The position numbers and the translations under genes are program-made. From CAMDKS01 sp964402975 (GTDB taxonomy: Bacteria > Bdellovibrionota_B > Oligoflexia > Oligoflexales > RGVZ01), in assembly GCA_964402975.1 (NCBI GenBank), contig CAYOEM010000004.1, forward strand, positions 1 through 64,000: a stretch of DNA of 64,000 nt, given 5' to 3'. This document shows positions 35,068 to 43,551 of the stretch, piece by piece; the stretch's first letter is position 1, and each line of letters starts with the position of its first letter. The notes below the pieces were generated by a model. It made no database searches. It worked only from the letters and a program-made list of their open reading frames with translations, and had not been told where the DNA came from.

Positions 35068-37935
35068 TTATTGGTACTCCGATATGTCAGGACACGTACA
35101 GACGAGATTTCTGTCGCCTAGTGCATTGTCAATACGAGCCACCGATGGCCAAAACTTTCTAGACCGAGTCCATGGCGCAGGAAAGGCGGCCACCGATCTA
35201 GAATAGGGTAGGTCCCACTGGTCCCCGGCAATCATGGAAGACGTGTGCGGGGCTTGCTTTAACGGGTTTAAGGTTTTGTCCCATTCGCCGCGAGAGATTT
35301 TGTCTATTTCTGACTTGATGCTAATCATCGCGTCGCAGAAGCGGTCGAGCTCAGCCTTGCTTTCACTCTCTGTTGGCTCAATCATAAGGGTGTTCGCCAC
35401 TGGGAATGAAACCGTTGGCGCGTGAAATCCATAGTCCATTAAACGTTTGGCGATATCCTCTACCTCAATACCGGTCTGCGCTTTAAAACCACGGATATCG
35501 ACGATGCACTCATGTGCGACAAGACCAGATTGTCCTCTATAAAGAACCGGGAAGTGTTGATCAAGTTTTTGCGCAATGTAATTTGCATTCATGATGGCGA
35601 TTTGAGTGGCTTTCTTAAGACCACTCTCGCCCATCATTCGTATATACATCCAAGATATAGGCAATATACTTGCGCTTCCCCACTGTGCTGCTGATACGGC
35701 AAAAGAATGGCGCCCACCAACCATCTCTGAAAGCGGGTGACCTGGCAAGTAATCAACTAAATGTTTGGCCACACCGATAGGGCCCATACCGGGGCCGCCT
35801 CCGCCATGAGGAATACAAAATGTTTTATGCAGATTCAAGTGACACACATCAGGACCGAAGTCTCCGGGGCGACAGAGTCCAACCTGGGCATTCATGTTGG
35901 CTCCGTCCATATAGACCTGCCCACCATGTCTATGAATAATTTCGCAAACCTCGCGAATACCCTCCTCAAAGACTCCGTGCGTCGAAGGATACGTCACCAT
36001 AAGACAAGCTAGATCACTGGCATTTTCGGCTGCCTTTTTCTGCAAGTCTGTAATGTCAATGTTGCCGTCTTCATCACAGCCAACAATCACGATTTTCATT
36101 CCAGCCATTGCTGCGCTCGCCGGATTCGTGCCATGGGCTGACTGTGGTATCAGGCAGGTCTTGCGGTGCCCTTGACCTGTTGCTTTGAGATATGCGCGGA
36201 TCACAAGAAGACCTGCGTACTCGCCCTGACTTCCGCTATTTGGCTGAAGGCTAATAGCGCTAAATCCAGTAATCTCGCACAACCACTGTTCTAGCTGCGC
36301 AAACATCTCCTGATATCCTGCAGACTGATCTTTGGGCACAAAAGGATGGAGCTTGCCAAATTCCGGCCAACTCACGGGCATCAATTCTGCCGCCGCATTG
36401 AGCTTCATGGTACACGAACCCAAGGGGATCATGCTGGTTGTTAGCGACAAATCCTTGGACTCAAGACCCTTGATGTATCGCATCAATTGGGTTTCACTTC
36501 TGAAGCTTGAGAAAACTGCGCTTGCCAAGGGCGCTGTTGTGCGACGCAATTTTTCGGGAATGCCGCTGAGCGAAGACTGCGCCAAAGCGTCAACGTCGGC
36601 CTTACAGCCAAAAACATCCAACAAGTCGCGCAAGTCCGACGGTGTGACGGTCTCGTCGAATGCAATACCGATGACCTCGGGACTGTCGCATCGCAGATTT
36701 ATTTGTCGGCGCGCCGCTTCCGCCATCACGGTTTGACGTTGCTGTGGTGACAAAACGACACTAACCGTGTCAAAAAATGTCTCGCTGAGTAACTTGAACC
36801 CAGATTTTTTAAGTCCAGCAGCGAAGACGGCGGCTGCCGCGTGTACTCTATTTGCAATATCCTTTAAGCCTTCGGGGCCATGATAACAGGCATACATACT
36901 CGCCATAATTGCAAGAAGTGCCTGTGCCGTACAAATATTACTGGTCGCCTTTTCTCGCCTAATGTGTTGCTCGCGAGTTTGAAGGGCTAAGCGGTAAGCG
37001 TGACGCCCCTCTTTGTCTTTCGATACTCCAACTATACGCCCAGGCAACTTGCGTTTATGTTCTTCGGTCGTTGCCATAAATGCTGCATGAGGCCCGCCAA
37101 AGCCCATAGGTACGCCAAATCTCTGAGAATTGCCGATGGCAATATCTGCGCCCAAAGCACCCGGCGACTGAAGAACAACGAGGCCAAGAATGTCACAAGC
37201 CAGTGTTGTCACAACTTTGCGTTCACGAGCCCTCGTCAAAATATCTTTATAATCAACTAGACCGCCCATTGACTCAGGATACTGAAATATCGCGCCGAAA
37301 CATCCTGAACCGGAAATAAAATCGGAATAGTCCCCAACAACAACATCGATGCCAAACGGCTCTGCTCGAGTCTTTACGAGAGCTACGGTTTGCGGATGGC
37401 AGGCTTTGGATACGAAGTATTTTTGAGCTGACTGATCCTGACGACCCGAGTAACTCATCATCATGGCTTCTGCCGCGGCAGTTGCTTCATCCAAAAGACT
37501 TGCATTGGCAACTGGTAGTCCGGTTAGCTCAACGACCATCGTCTGAAAATTTAAGAGCGCCTCAAGGCGGCCCTGACTAATCTCAGCTTGGTAGGGCGTG
37601 TATTGTGTGTACCAACCTGGATTTTCAAGAATGTTTCTTTGAATCGGTGGCGGCACATTGGTTCCGTGATAACCCATACCGATAAAACTGCGCCAAATCT
37701 TATTTCTGCTGGCGATCTGCTTAAGATTTTTTAGCGCCTCCTCCTCAGTAAGAGGTGAGGGAAGCTGAAGGGGCTTGCCCATTCTAATTCCCTTCGGAAC
37801 GGCCCGATCAGAAAGCTCCTCGAGGGAGCTGGCTTTGAGAGATGACAAGATCTGGGCCTGCTCTGACGGCGACGGTCCCAAATGGCGGTCCGAAAACTGT
37901 CTCAACTTATGTAGATCTGGCGAGATGGTACTCAT
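35068..37935 (-). CDS. gcvP: glycine dehydrogenase (decarboxylating), P-protein
   Basis: This 955-residue single-chain PLP enzyme decarboxylates glycine and loads the H-protein lipoyl arm. Both halves of the fused alpha/beta form are present: FIGMGYHGTNVPPPI and YTQYTPYQAEISQGRLE in the first, SCTMKLNAAAELMPV and HLNLHKTFCIPHGGGGPGMG with the PLP lysine in the second. It lies on the strand opposite gcvT-gcvH and converges on them; its upstream neighbour is rapZ, about 91 bases away. It may be read from the rapZ operon or from its own promoter in that gap. Confidence 0.97.
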   Translation of the reverse strand: MSTISPDLHKLRQFSDRHLGPSPSEQAQILSSLKASSLEELSDRAVPKGIRMGKPLQLPSPLTEEEALKNLKQIASRNKIWRSFIGMGYHGTNVPPPIQRNILENPGWYTQYTPYQAEISQGRLEALLNFQTMVVELTGLPVANASLLDEATAAAEAMMMSYSGRQDQSAQKYFVSKACHPQTVALVKTRAEPFGIDVVVGDYSDFISGSGCFGAIFQYPESMGGLVDYKDILTRARERKVVTTLACDILGLVVLQSPGALGADIAIGNSQRFGVPMGFGGPHAAFMATTEEHKRKLPGRIVGVSKDKEGRHAYRLALQTREQHIRREKATSNICTAQALLAIMASMYACYHGPEGLKDIANRVHAAAAVFAAGLKKSGFKLLSETFFDTVSVVLSPQQRQTVMAEAARRQINLRCDSPEVIGIAFDETVTPSDLRDLLDVFGCKADVDALAQSSLSGIPEKLRRTTAPLASAVFSSFRSETQLMRYIKGLESKDLSLTTSMIPLGSCTMKLNAAAELMPVSWPEFGKLHPFVPKDQSAGYQEMFAQLEQWLCEITGFSAISLQPNSGSQGEYAGLLVIRAYLKATGQGHRKTCLIPQSAHGTNPASAAMAGMKIVIVGCDEDGNIDITDLQKKAAENASDLACLMVTYPSTHGVFEEGIREVCEIIHRHGGQVYMDGANMNAQVGLCRPGDFGPDVCHLNLHKTFCIPHGGGGPGMGPIGVAKHLVDYLPGHPLSEMVGGRHSFAVSAAQWGSASILPISWMYIRMMGESGLKKATQIAIMNANYIAQKLDQHFPVLYRGQSGLVAHECIVDIRGFKAQTGIEVEDIAKRLMDYGFHAPTVSFPVANTLMIEPTESESKAELDRFCDAMISIKSEIDKISRGEWDKTLNPLKQAPHTSSMIAGDQWDLPYSRSVAAFPAPWTRSRKFWPSVARIDNALGDRNLVCTCPDISEYQ

Positions 37936-38026
37936 AGGATATAAGGATCCCCCATAGGGCTTACAGTCAAAAGATGGGGCAAATTCTAGCCTTTTTTGCT
38001 GTTTTCCGCTGCGAAATTTTTTGAAG

Positions 38027-38902
38027 TTAAATGTCCCGGTGAGTCACCGAAATTTCGATTCCGGCTAGTTTTTCCTTAGCAAGCTCCTTTGATAGGCGCT
38101 CGGCAAGGGCGACGCTTCGGTGCTGGCCCCCGGTGCAGCCAATGCCGATTCTAAGAAAGTGCCGTCCCTCTGCCAAATACTGCGGCAGAAGAAAGCGGTA
38201 TAACTCGATAAGCTTATTGAAGATTTCCACTGCTGCCGGTGACTGAAAGACGTAGTTTTGTACGTCGAGGTCGCAGCCGGTTTTAATCTTTAAATTTGGC
38301 TCAAAATAGGGGTTCGGAAGAAAGCGGACATCGTGGAGCTGCTCTATGCTGGTGACCGGTCCATATTTAAACCCGAAACTAACAAAAACAACCTGTAGCG
38401 TCCGCAGCGGGCGGCCGACAGTTTTTTGATACCTTGATTCAATGAGGGAGCAAAGCTGCCTGGGTTTAAGGTGAGTCGTATCCACGTTAACATCGGCCGC
38501 CTCTGCTACGGGCTTAAGAAGCGCGTCCTCTTTGCTAATTTGGCCCTCGAGATCTGTGGCGAGGTCGGCCGCAGGGTGTCGCCTTCGAGCCGTTCCGTAT
38601 CGTCGCTGCAATTCGAAGCCATCCGCTCGAATAAAAATGACGTCTAATTCAACGCGAGCTGCTAAATCTTTTTTTATAGACGGGAACTTTTTTGCAAACT
38701 GTGCACTTCGAATATCCATCCCAAACGCATAACCAACATCTGTTGATATCTTGTTCGACTCTATCAGACCCACGGTATCCCAGAGCAGCTCGATCGGCAA
38801 ATTGTCGATGCAATAAAATCCGTTGTCTTGTAGGGTGTGCAGAGCGGTCGAAAGTCCCGCGCCAGACAGGCCAGTAACGATAACGACTCGAGGCTTCGTC
38901 AT
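38027..38902 (-). CDS. rapZ: RapZ-like RNase adapter with altered Walker A
   Basis: This 291-residue protein belongs to the RapZ (YvcJ) family, which in E. coli targets the GlmZ small RNA to RNase E. The family pattern is clear: FYCIDNLPIELL, a Walker B-like region, FVSFGFKYG, DVRFLPNPYF and the C-terminal IGCTGGQHRSV. The Walker A motif reads GLSGAGLST (residues 11-19), with Leu17 where the family has Lys. The codon is CTT, so this is not a one-base misreading of AAA/AAG. Nucleotide binding may therefore be lost or changed. It starts directly after the rpoN stop. Confidence 0.92.
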   Translation of the reverse strand: MTKPRVVIVTGLSGAGLSTALHTLQDNGFYCIDNLPIELLWDTVGLIESNKISTDVGYAFGMDIRSAQFAKKFPSIKKDLAARVELDVIFIRADGFELQRRYGTARRRHPAADLATDLEGQISKEDALLKPVAEAADVNVDTTHLKPRQLCSLIESRYQKTVGRPLRTLQVVFVSFGFKYGPVTSIEQLHDVRFLPNPYFEPNLKIKTGCDLDVQNYVFQSPAAVEIFNKLIELYRFLLPQYLAEGRHFLRIGIGCTGGQHRSVALAERLSKELAKEKLAGIEISVTHRDI

Positions 38903-40381
38903 TTAGAATGGCTTTCGACGTTTACTACTCGGCAGAATGCCCAGTTGCTCACGATATTTCGCAACAGTGCGGCGACTAATGTCGATGTTTTCTTTCGTCA
39001 GCATTTCCATGATTTGCTGATCTGATAATGGCTTGTTATTGTCTTCGGCCTTAACGATGTCGGCGATCCGACTTTTTACCGCCTCGTTAGCGACACTCTC
39101 GCCATCACTCCGGCCGATTGCGCTATTGAAGAAGAATTTGAGCTCGAATATCCCTCTCGGAGTATGAACATATTTATTTGTAGTGACGCGACTGATTGTC
39201 GATTCATGCAGCTCAAGGGCATCTGCAATATCGCGAAGAACCATCGGCTTCAGATACTGAATGCCATACTCGAAAAAATCGCGCTGACGTTCCAGGATTT
39301 TTTCCATAACTCGATGAATCGTGCGCTGCCGCTGCTCCATGCTTTTAATAATCCATTTGGCGCTACGAATTTTATCGTCGAGGTACTCTTTGCCCTCGCC
39401 CTTTTTGCCCGGCACGGCTTTTTGCTCTTTCAGCATGTCTTTGTAAAAAGAGCTGACTCTTAAACGCGGCAGACCGTCCTCGTTCATGCTGACAAGCCAC
39501 TCTCCGCCGAGCTTAAAAACGAAAACATCGGGTATCACATACTGGGGCGCATCAGGTCCAAACTGTCGGCCCGGGATAGGCTCTAGACCGGCAATAATTC
39601 CTACATTCGTATAAACAGTATCAAGAGGGACGCCGAGGGCCTTGGCTACCGCCGAGTAGTTTCGATTTTCTAAGTCATGAAGGTGATTCGCGACTATTTT
39701 TTCCACGATGCCATTGCGGAGCTGAAAATGCTTGATCTGAATCAACAAACATTCGCGAAGATCGCGCGCGGCGATCCCCGGTGGCTCAAAGCGCTGCAGA
39801 GTATCCAGTACACCCTCAGCCATTTCACGATCAAAGCGCTCTTTTTCGCAAAGCTCCTCGATCGAAATTGTTAAATAGCCTCTGTCGTCTATATTGCCAG
39901 CTATCTGTTCAGCGATTTTTAATTCCTCAGCAGAAAAATCAACTTCCCGAGCCTGATCTAGCACGTATTCTTGAAGGGTCGAGGCTTTAGTAACGATGTT
40001 TTCGTAGTTTGGAGCTTCATCGTCATGACCGCCCTTAGATCCGGCACTTGATGCTTGATGTCGCGACTCCTCATAGGCCGACAGCCTCTCCCAATCAACT
40101 TCATTGTCCTTGGACTTTCCAACTTGGTCTACAATCGACGAAGCCTCTTCAAGTCGACCACTTACAGCCTCTGACTCCGTAAATTCTTTTTCAATTGGTG
40201 AGTAATCATCCGTGGTTTCTGGCGACGCCTCTTCAAGCACCGGGTTTTCTGCCATCTGAGTTTCGACAAACTGCTCAAGCTCAAGTCGAGATAGCTGCAG
40301 CAACTTGATGGCCTGCTGCAGCTGGGGGGTCATTGTTAGGTTCTGGCCCAGCCCAATCGACTGTCCCAATTTTATCGCCAT
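38903..40381 (-). CDS. rpoN: RNA polymerase sigma-54 factor
   Basis: This 492-residue sigma factor directs transcription from -24/-12 promoters in partnership with AAA+ activators such as the one at 2.7-4.3 kb. Region I is Gln/Leu-rich (LGQNLTMTPQLQQAIKLLQLS), the core-binding region follows, and the RpoN box is SRRTVAKYREQLG (residues 469-481). An acidic linker lies at about 50-140. It is preceded by lptB, 92 bases away, and followed with no gap by rapZ. hpf and ptsN, usual partners between rpoN and rapZ, are absent. Confidence 0.97.
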   Translation of the reverse strand: MAIKLGQSIGLGQNLTMTPQLQQAIKLLQLSRLELEQFVETQMAENPVLEEASPETTDDYSPIEKEFTESEAVSGRLEEASSIVDQVGKSKDNEVDWERLSAYEESRHQASSAGSKGGHDDEAPNYENIVTKASTLQEYVLDQAREVDFSAEELKIAEQIAGNIDDRGYLTISIEELCEKERFDREMAEGVLDTLQRFEPPGIAARDLRECLLIQIKHFQLRNGIVEKIVANHLHDLENRNYSAVAKALGVPLDTVYTNVGIIAGLEPIPGRQFGPDAPQYVIPDVFVFKLGGEWLVSMNEDGLPRLRVSSFYKDMLKEQKAVPGKKGEGKEYLDDKIRSAKWIIKSMEQRQRTIHRVMEKILERQRDFFEYGIQYLKPMVLRDIADALELHESTISRVTTNKYVHTPRGIFELKFFFNSAIGRSDGESVANEAVKSRIADIVKAEDNNKPLSDQQIMEMLTKENIDISRRTVAKYREQLGILPSSKRRKPF

Positions 40382-40473
40382 AGAACATCCCTACACTTTG
40401 GTGGCAAGCCTGCCAATATCGGCCGCAAAACCATCCTATAGCAGTATAGCAGTAAACTGATCATTGACCACTT

Positions 40474-41229
40474 TTAAAACCTGAAGTTTTCGCCCAGGTA
40501 GCTCTCACGTACGGCTTTATTGTTCGCGACGTCCTGAGGTAGGCCATGTGCTATGATCTGTCCGCTGGCTAGTATATACGCCCGGTCGCAGCTACCAAGG
40601 GTTTCGCGAACATTGTGATCCGTGATCAGCACGCCGAGCCCATCATTCTTCAACGACAGGATAATTTGCTGGATTTCGTTGACCGTTACCGGATCAATTC
40701 CCGCAAATGGTTCGTCTAGCAGCAAAAAGCGGGGCTCGATGATCAAAGCGCGGGCGATCTCGACTCTACGGCGCTCGCCGCCTGAGAGCGCCGATCCCAA
40801 TGATTTCGCAATATGGGTTACTTGAAACTTGGTCAATAATTCCTCTAAGCGATCACCTCGCTTGGCCCTCGGTAGTCCGGCGACTTCCATCACGGCAAGC
40901 AGGTTGTCCTCGACTGTCATTCGCCTGAAGATACTCATGTTTTGCGGTAAATACGATATGCCCTTTTTAGCGCGAACATGCATCGGTAGATCTGTGATAT
41001 CCAGATCGTTCATCATAATTCTGCCAGACTGCGGCTGTAAAAGTCCTACGACCATATAGAAGCTAGTCGTTTTTCCAGCTCCGTTTGGTCCGAGCAAGCC
41101 AACGACCTCGCCCGTTTTCACGCGAAAGCTCGCCGATTTGACGACCTGACGTGTCTTAAACGATTTACAAAGCTGCTCCGCTACAAGCTCGGCGCTGTCT
41201 CCCGAGTATCTATTTACGGCGTCATTCAT
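40474..41229 (-). CDS. lptB: LPS export ABC transporter ATP-binding protein
   Basis: This 251-residue ATPase powers the LptB2FG complex that extracts LPS from the inner membrane. Walker A is GPNGAGKTTS, the Q-loop is LPQNMSIFRR, the signature is LSGGERRRVEIARAL and Walker B is FLLLDEPFAGIDP. The Met/Phe-rich coupling region and length are typical of LptB. It overlaps lptA by four bases. lptF and lptG are not in the window. Confidence 0.96.
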   Translation of the reverse strand: MNDAVNRYSGDSAELVAEQLCKSFKTRQVVKSASFRVKTGEVVGLLGPNGAGKTTSFYMVVGLLQPQSGRIMMNDLDITDLPMHVRAKKGISYLPQNMSIFRRMTVEDNLLAVMEVAGLPRAKRGDRLEELLTKFQVTHIAKSLGSALSGGERRRVEIARALIIEPRFLLLDEPFAGIDPVTVNEIQQIILSLKNDGLGVLITDHNVRETLGSCDRAYILASGQIIAHGLPQDVANNKAVRESYLGENFRF

Positions 41230-41927
41230 TTGGATGAACTCGGTTTTTTAGCTGATGGCTGAACGACACCCTCAACGCGGTCTGCCTTCACCCAGCCGTT
41301 TTGAAGATCGTAGTAAATAATCTTTCCCCTCACAACATCCTCGCCGCGATACAATACCGGCTCTCCCTTCATCGTAACAAGCCGCTTCGTATTATTGAAA
41401 ATAGCTTCGCGGCCCTCCGCTCGAACAGGCAGGCCCGTATCGGGGTCTGTTCTCGTAAATTTAACCGAACCAACCGCATGAACTTCTCGAACGTCGCGGG
41501 ATTTTGATTCAAAAAATATAGTCGCTTTATCAGCTTCAAGGCGCACATCATCTTGAGTTACTACAACGTTCTCTTCAAGCATCAGTGTGCCGGGATTTTT
41601 TAGTCCAGACAAACTCTTGCTCCAAAACTTAACAACGCCAGCCTTACCGGCTTTGCCCTTGGTCTTGGGTAATGGTTTGTCTTCCTCCACCGCGGGCTTG
41701 GTTTGTGAAGCGCCCTGGGGTGATTTAGCCCCTGGCTCGTTCTTTGGCGCTGAATCGGTAGGGTGGGGTGGCTTAGTGGGGGTGCTTGGTTTTAGCGGCG
41801 CGGTCGTTTCGATATCCTCTGAATCTTCGATCAATTCCGCGCTTGCAGGAGTGGACGGGAGGATCGCCAAGCAGGTCATCATGTACACGCAGTTAATGCC
41901 TACATTAATTAATTTCCGATAAATCAT
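41226..41927 (-). CDS. lptA: LPS transport periplasmic protein LptA/OstA-like
   Basis: This 233-residue protein should form the periplasmic bridge carrying LPS from LptC to LptD. A signal peptide occupies about residues 10-28. A Pro/Thr/Lys-rich linker of about 55 residues follows, then one OstA domain (GTLMLEENVVVTQDDVRLEA, FTRTDPDTG, GREAIFNNTKRLVTMKGEPV). The linker is not present in the E. coli protein and lengthens the chain. It overlaps lptC by four bases. Confidence 0.85.
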   Translation of the reverse strand: MIYRKLINVGINCVYMMTCLAILPSTPASAELIEDSEDIETTAPLKPSTPTKPPHPTDSAPKNEPGAKSPQGASQTKPAVEEDKPLPKTKGKAGKAGVVKFWSKSLSGLKNPGTLMLEENVVVTQDDVRLEADKATIFFESKSRDVREVHAVGSVKFTRTDPDTGLPVRAEGREAIFNNTKRLVTMKGEPVLYRGEDVVRGKIIYYDLQNGWVKADRVEGVVQPSAKKPSSSK

Positions 41928-42532
41928 TTCTTCGACTTGCCTCCGAGCTGTTTATCCATCAAATCAGTTCGCAGACTTCCAAAAACGCCGCCCTTGAGGC
42001 GGAGATCTTCCGTTTTGGCGTTGTAAATCATGCCACCTTCCGCAGCAATAAACTGGCCGTCGGACTCAATCCTGACGGGCTTATCCGAAACAGCTTCGCC
42101 GGTTTTTTCGGTGTATTTAATCCACTCAGTCTGGAAGCGGCTGTTTCCTCGAATATAATCGACATTTCCCGAAAATAGTATGGTGTCGACCACTCCAGCG
42201 CCGTGCCCAAAAAGATTTTCTGTCTGGAAAACAACTTCTGCTTTGTCGGAAGATATTTCTTGACGAAGCTCTGGAGATATCCGCACGGCCCTTGCGCCGC
42301 CTTCACATACAAGTCGTCCCTGATCAAATAATGTTGCTTCGGAGCCCGTGGCTCTGGCGATTAGCTGATCTTGTCGGTATCGATATAGCTCGTAGTTTCT
42401 AAGCTTAGATTTGATGGCGGATCCAACAATGTTCTTTTGGCTTCGTTGATGACTTTGATTTAGGTAAATAAATATCGCTGCGGCAGTTACAGCCAACGAA
42501 ATAAATATAAAGAAGATTCTGCCCTTGCTCAT
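41924..42532 (-). CDS. lptC: LPS export protein LptC
   Basis: This 202-residue bitopic protein has one N-terminal membrane helix (about 6-24) and a periplasmic beta-jellyroll-like part (RITYEL-type strands around FDQGRLVCEGGARAV, NLFGHGAGVVDTILFSGNVDYIRG). Its position between kdsD and lptA supports assignment to LptC, which hands LPS to LptA. Divergent in sequence, as is usual for the family. Confidence 0.8.
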   Translation of the reverse strand: MSKGRIFFIFISLAVTAAAIFIYLNQSHQRSQKNIVGSAIKSKLRNYELYRYRQDQLIARATGSEATLFDQGRLVCEGGARAVRISPELRQEISSDKAEVVFQTENLFGHGAGVVDTILFSGNVDYIRGNSRFQTEWIKYTEKTGEAVSDKPVRIESDGQFIAAEGGMIYNAKTEDLRLKGGVFGSLRTDLMDKQLGGKSKK

Positions 42533-42543
42533 GACGAGGACTA

Positions 42544-43551
42544 TTATACGATCTTTGCGGCCAGAAGGTCATGCATTCTGATCAATCCGAGCAAAACTCC
42601 GGGCTTCGTCTCATCAATAACAAAAATTGAGGTGATTTGTGCCTCTTCCATCCGCTTAAAGGCGTCAATGGCGAGACTGCTCCCCCCAATTGATCGGGGC
42701 GACTTCGTCATCATCTGACTGGCTAATAAATTAATCGCTCCAGCGCCTTGTGCCAACAAGGCTCGCCTAATGTCGCCATCCGAGATGGCGCCAATCAATC
42801 GTCCTTGCTTGTCTTCAACTGGAACAATACCGTAATTCTTGCGGGTTACCGCCTCCAAAACCTCATGAAACGTGGCGTCTGGGCCAACGGCGGGAAGAGC
42901 TGCTCCTGCTGGTTTCATAAGATCACTGACCATCGACAATTTGCGACCCAGCGCCCCCGATGGGTGGAGGCGTGCAAAATCTGCGGCGCTGAACCCGCGA
43001 GCATCCATAAGGGCTACTGCGAGCGCATCACCAAGAGCCAGAGCTACAGTGGTGGATGCAGTGGGGGCAAGATTATGGGGACAAACCTCTTTTGATACGG
43101 AGCCATCGATAACATAATCTGCAAGTTTTGCCAGGGATGACTGTAGGTTTCCCGTAATGGCAACGACGGCAACTCCAATCCTTTTGGCGTGACGCGCGAC
43201 CGAGATCACTTCGTCGGTTTCTCCACCAAACGCGACGCTTAAAAGCACGTCCTGACGCTGAATCACTCCCAAATCACCATGCAGGGCCTCTGCAGGATGC
43301 AGATAAAAAGAAGGGGTTCCCGTACTTGCAAACGTCGCTGCAATCTTGCGAGAAACGTGTCCAGACTTGCCAAGACCAGTGACCACGACCTTGCCTTTGG
43401 CGGCCAGCATCAACTCTGCAGCTTCGGCGAATGGATCACCTAATTTTAAAGCCGTGTCGCGGAGCGCATGGGCCTCTTCTTCGAGCGCCTTTCGACCTGA
43501 ACGAATAAATTTTTCACGCAAATCCCGACTACTCGTAGGCTTTTCTGACAT
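42544..43551 (-). CDS. kdsD: D-arabinose-5-phosphate isomerase
   Basis: This 335-residue enzyme converts ribulose-5-phosphate to arabinose-5-phosphate for Kdo synthesis. The SIS domain (GLGKSGHVSRKIAATFASTG, ALHGDLGVI, AFGGETDEV) is followed by two CBS domains (about 210-330). Its ATG shares one base with the pyrG stop (TAATG). The usual kdsA and kdsC are not beside it, so the rest of the Kdo pathway must lie elsewhere. Confidence 0.95.
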   Translation of the reverse strand: MSEKPTSSRDLREKFIRSGRKALEEEAHALRDTALKLGDPFAEAAELMLAAKGKVVVTGLGKSGHVSRKIAATFASTGTPSFYLHPAEALHGDLGVIQRQDVLLSVAFGGETDEVISVARHAKRIGVAVVAITGNLQSSLAKLADYVIDGSVSKEVCPHNLAPTASTTVALALGDALAVALMDARGFSAADFARLHPSGALGRKLSMVSDLMKPAGAALPAVGPDATFHEVLEAVTRKNYGIVPVEDKQGRLIGAISDGDIRRALLAQGAGAINLLASQMMTKSPRSIGGSSLAIDAFKRMEEAQITSIFVIDETKPGVLLGLIRMHDLLAAKIV

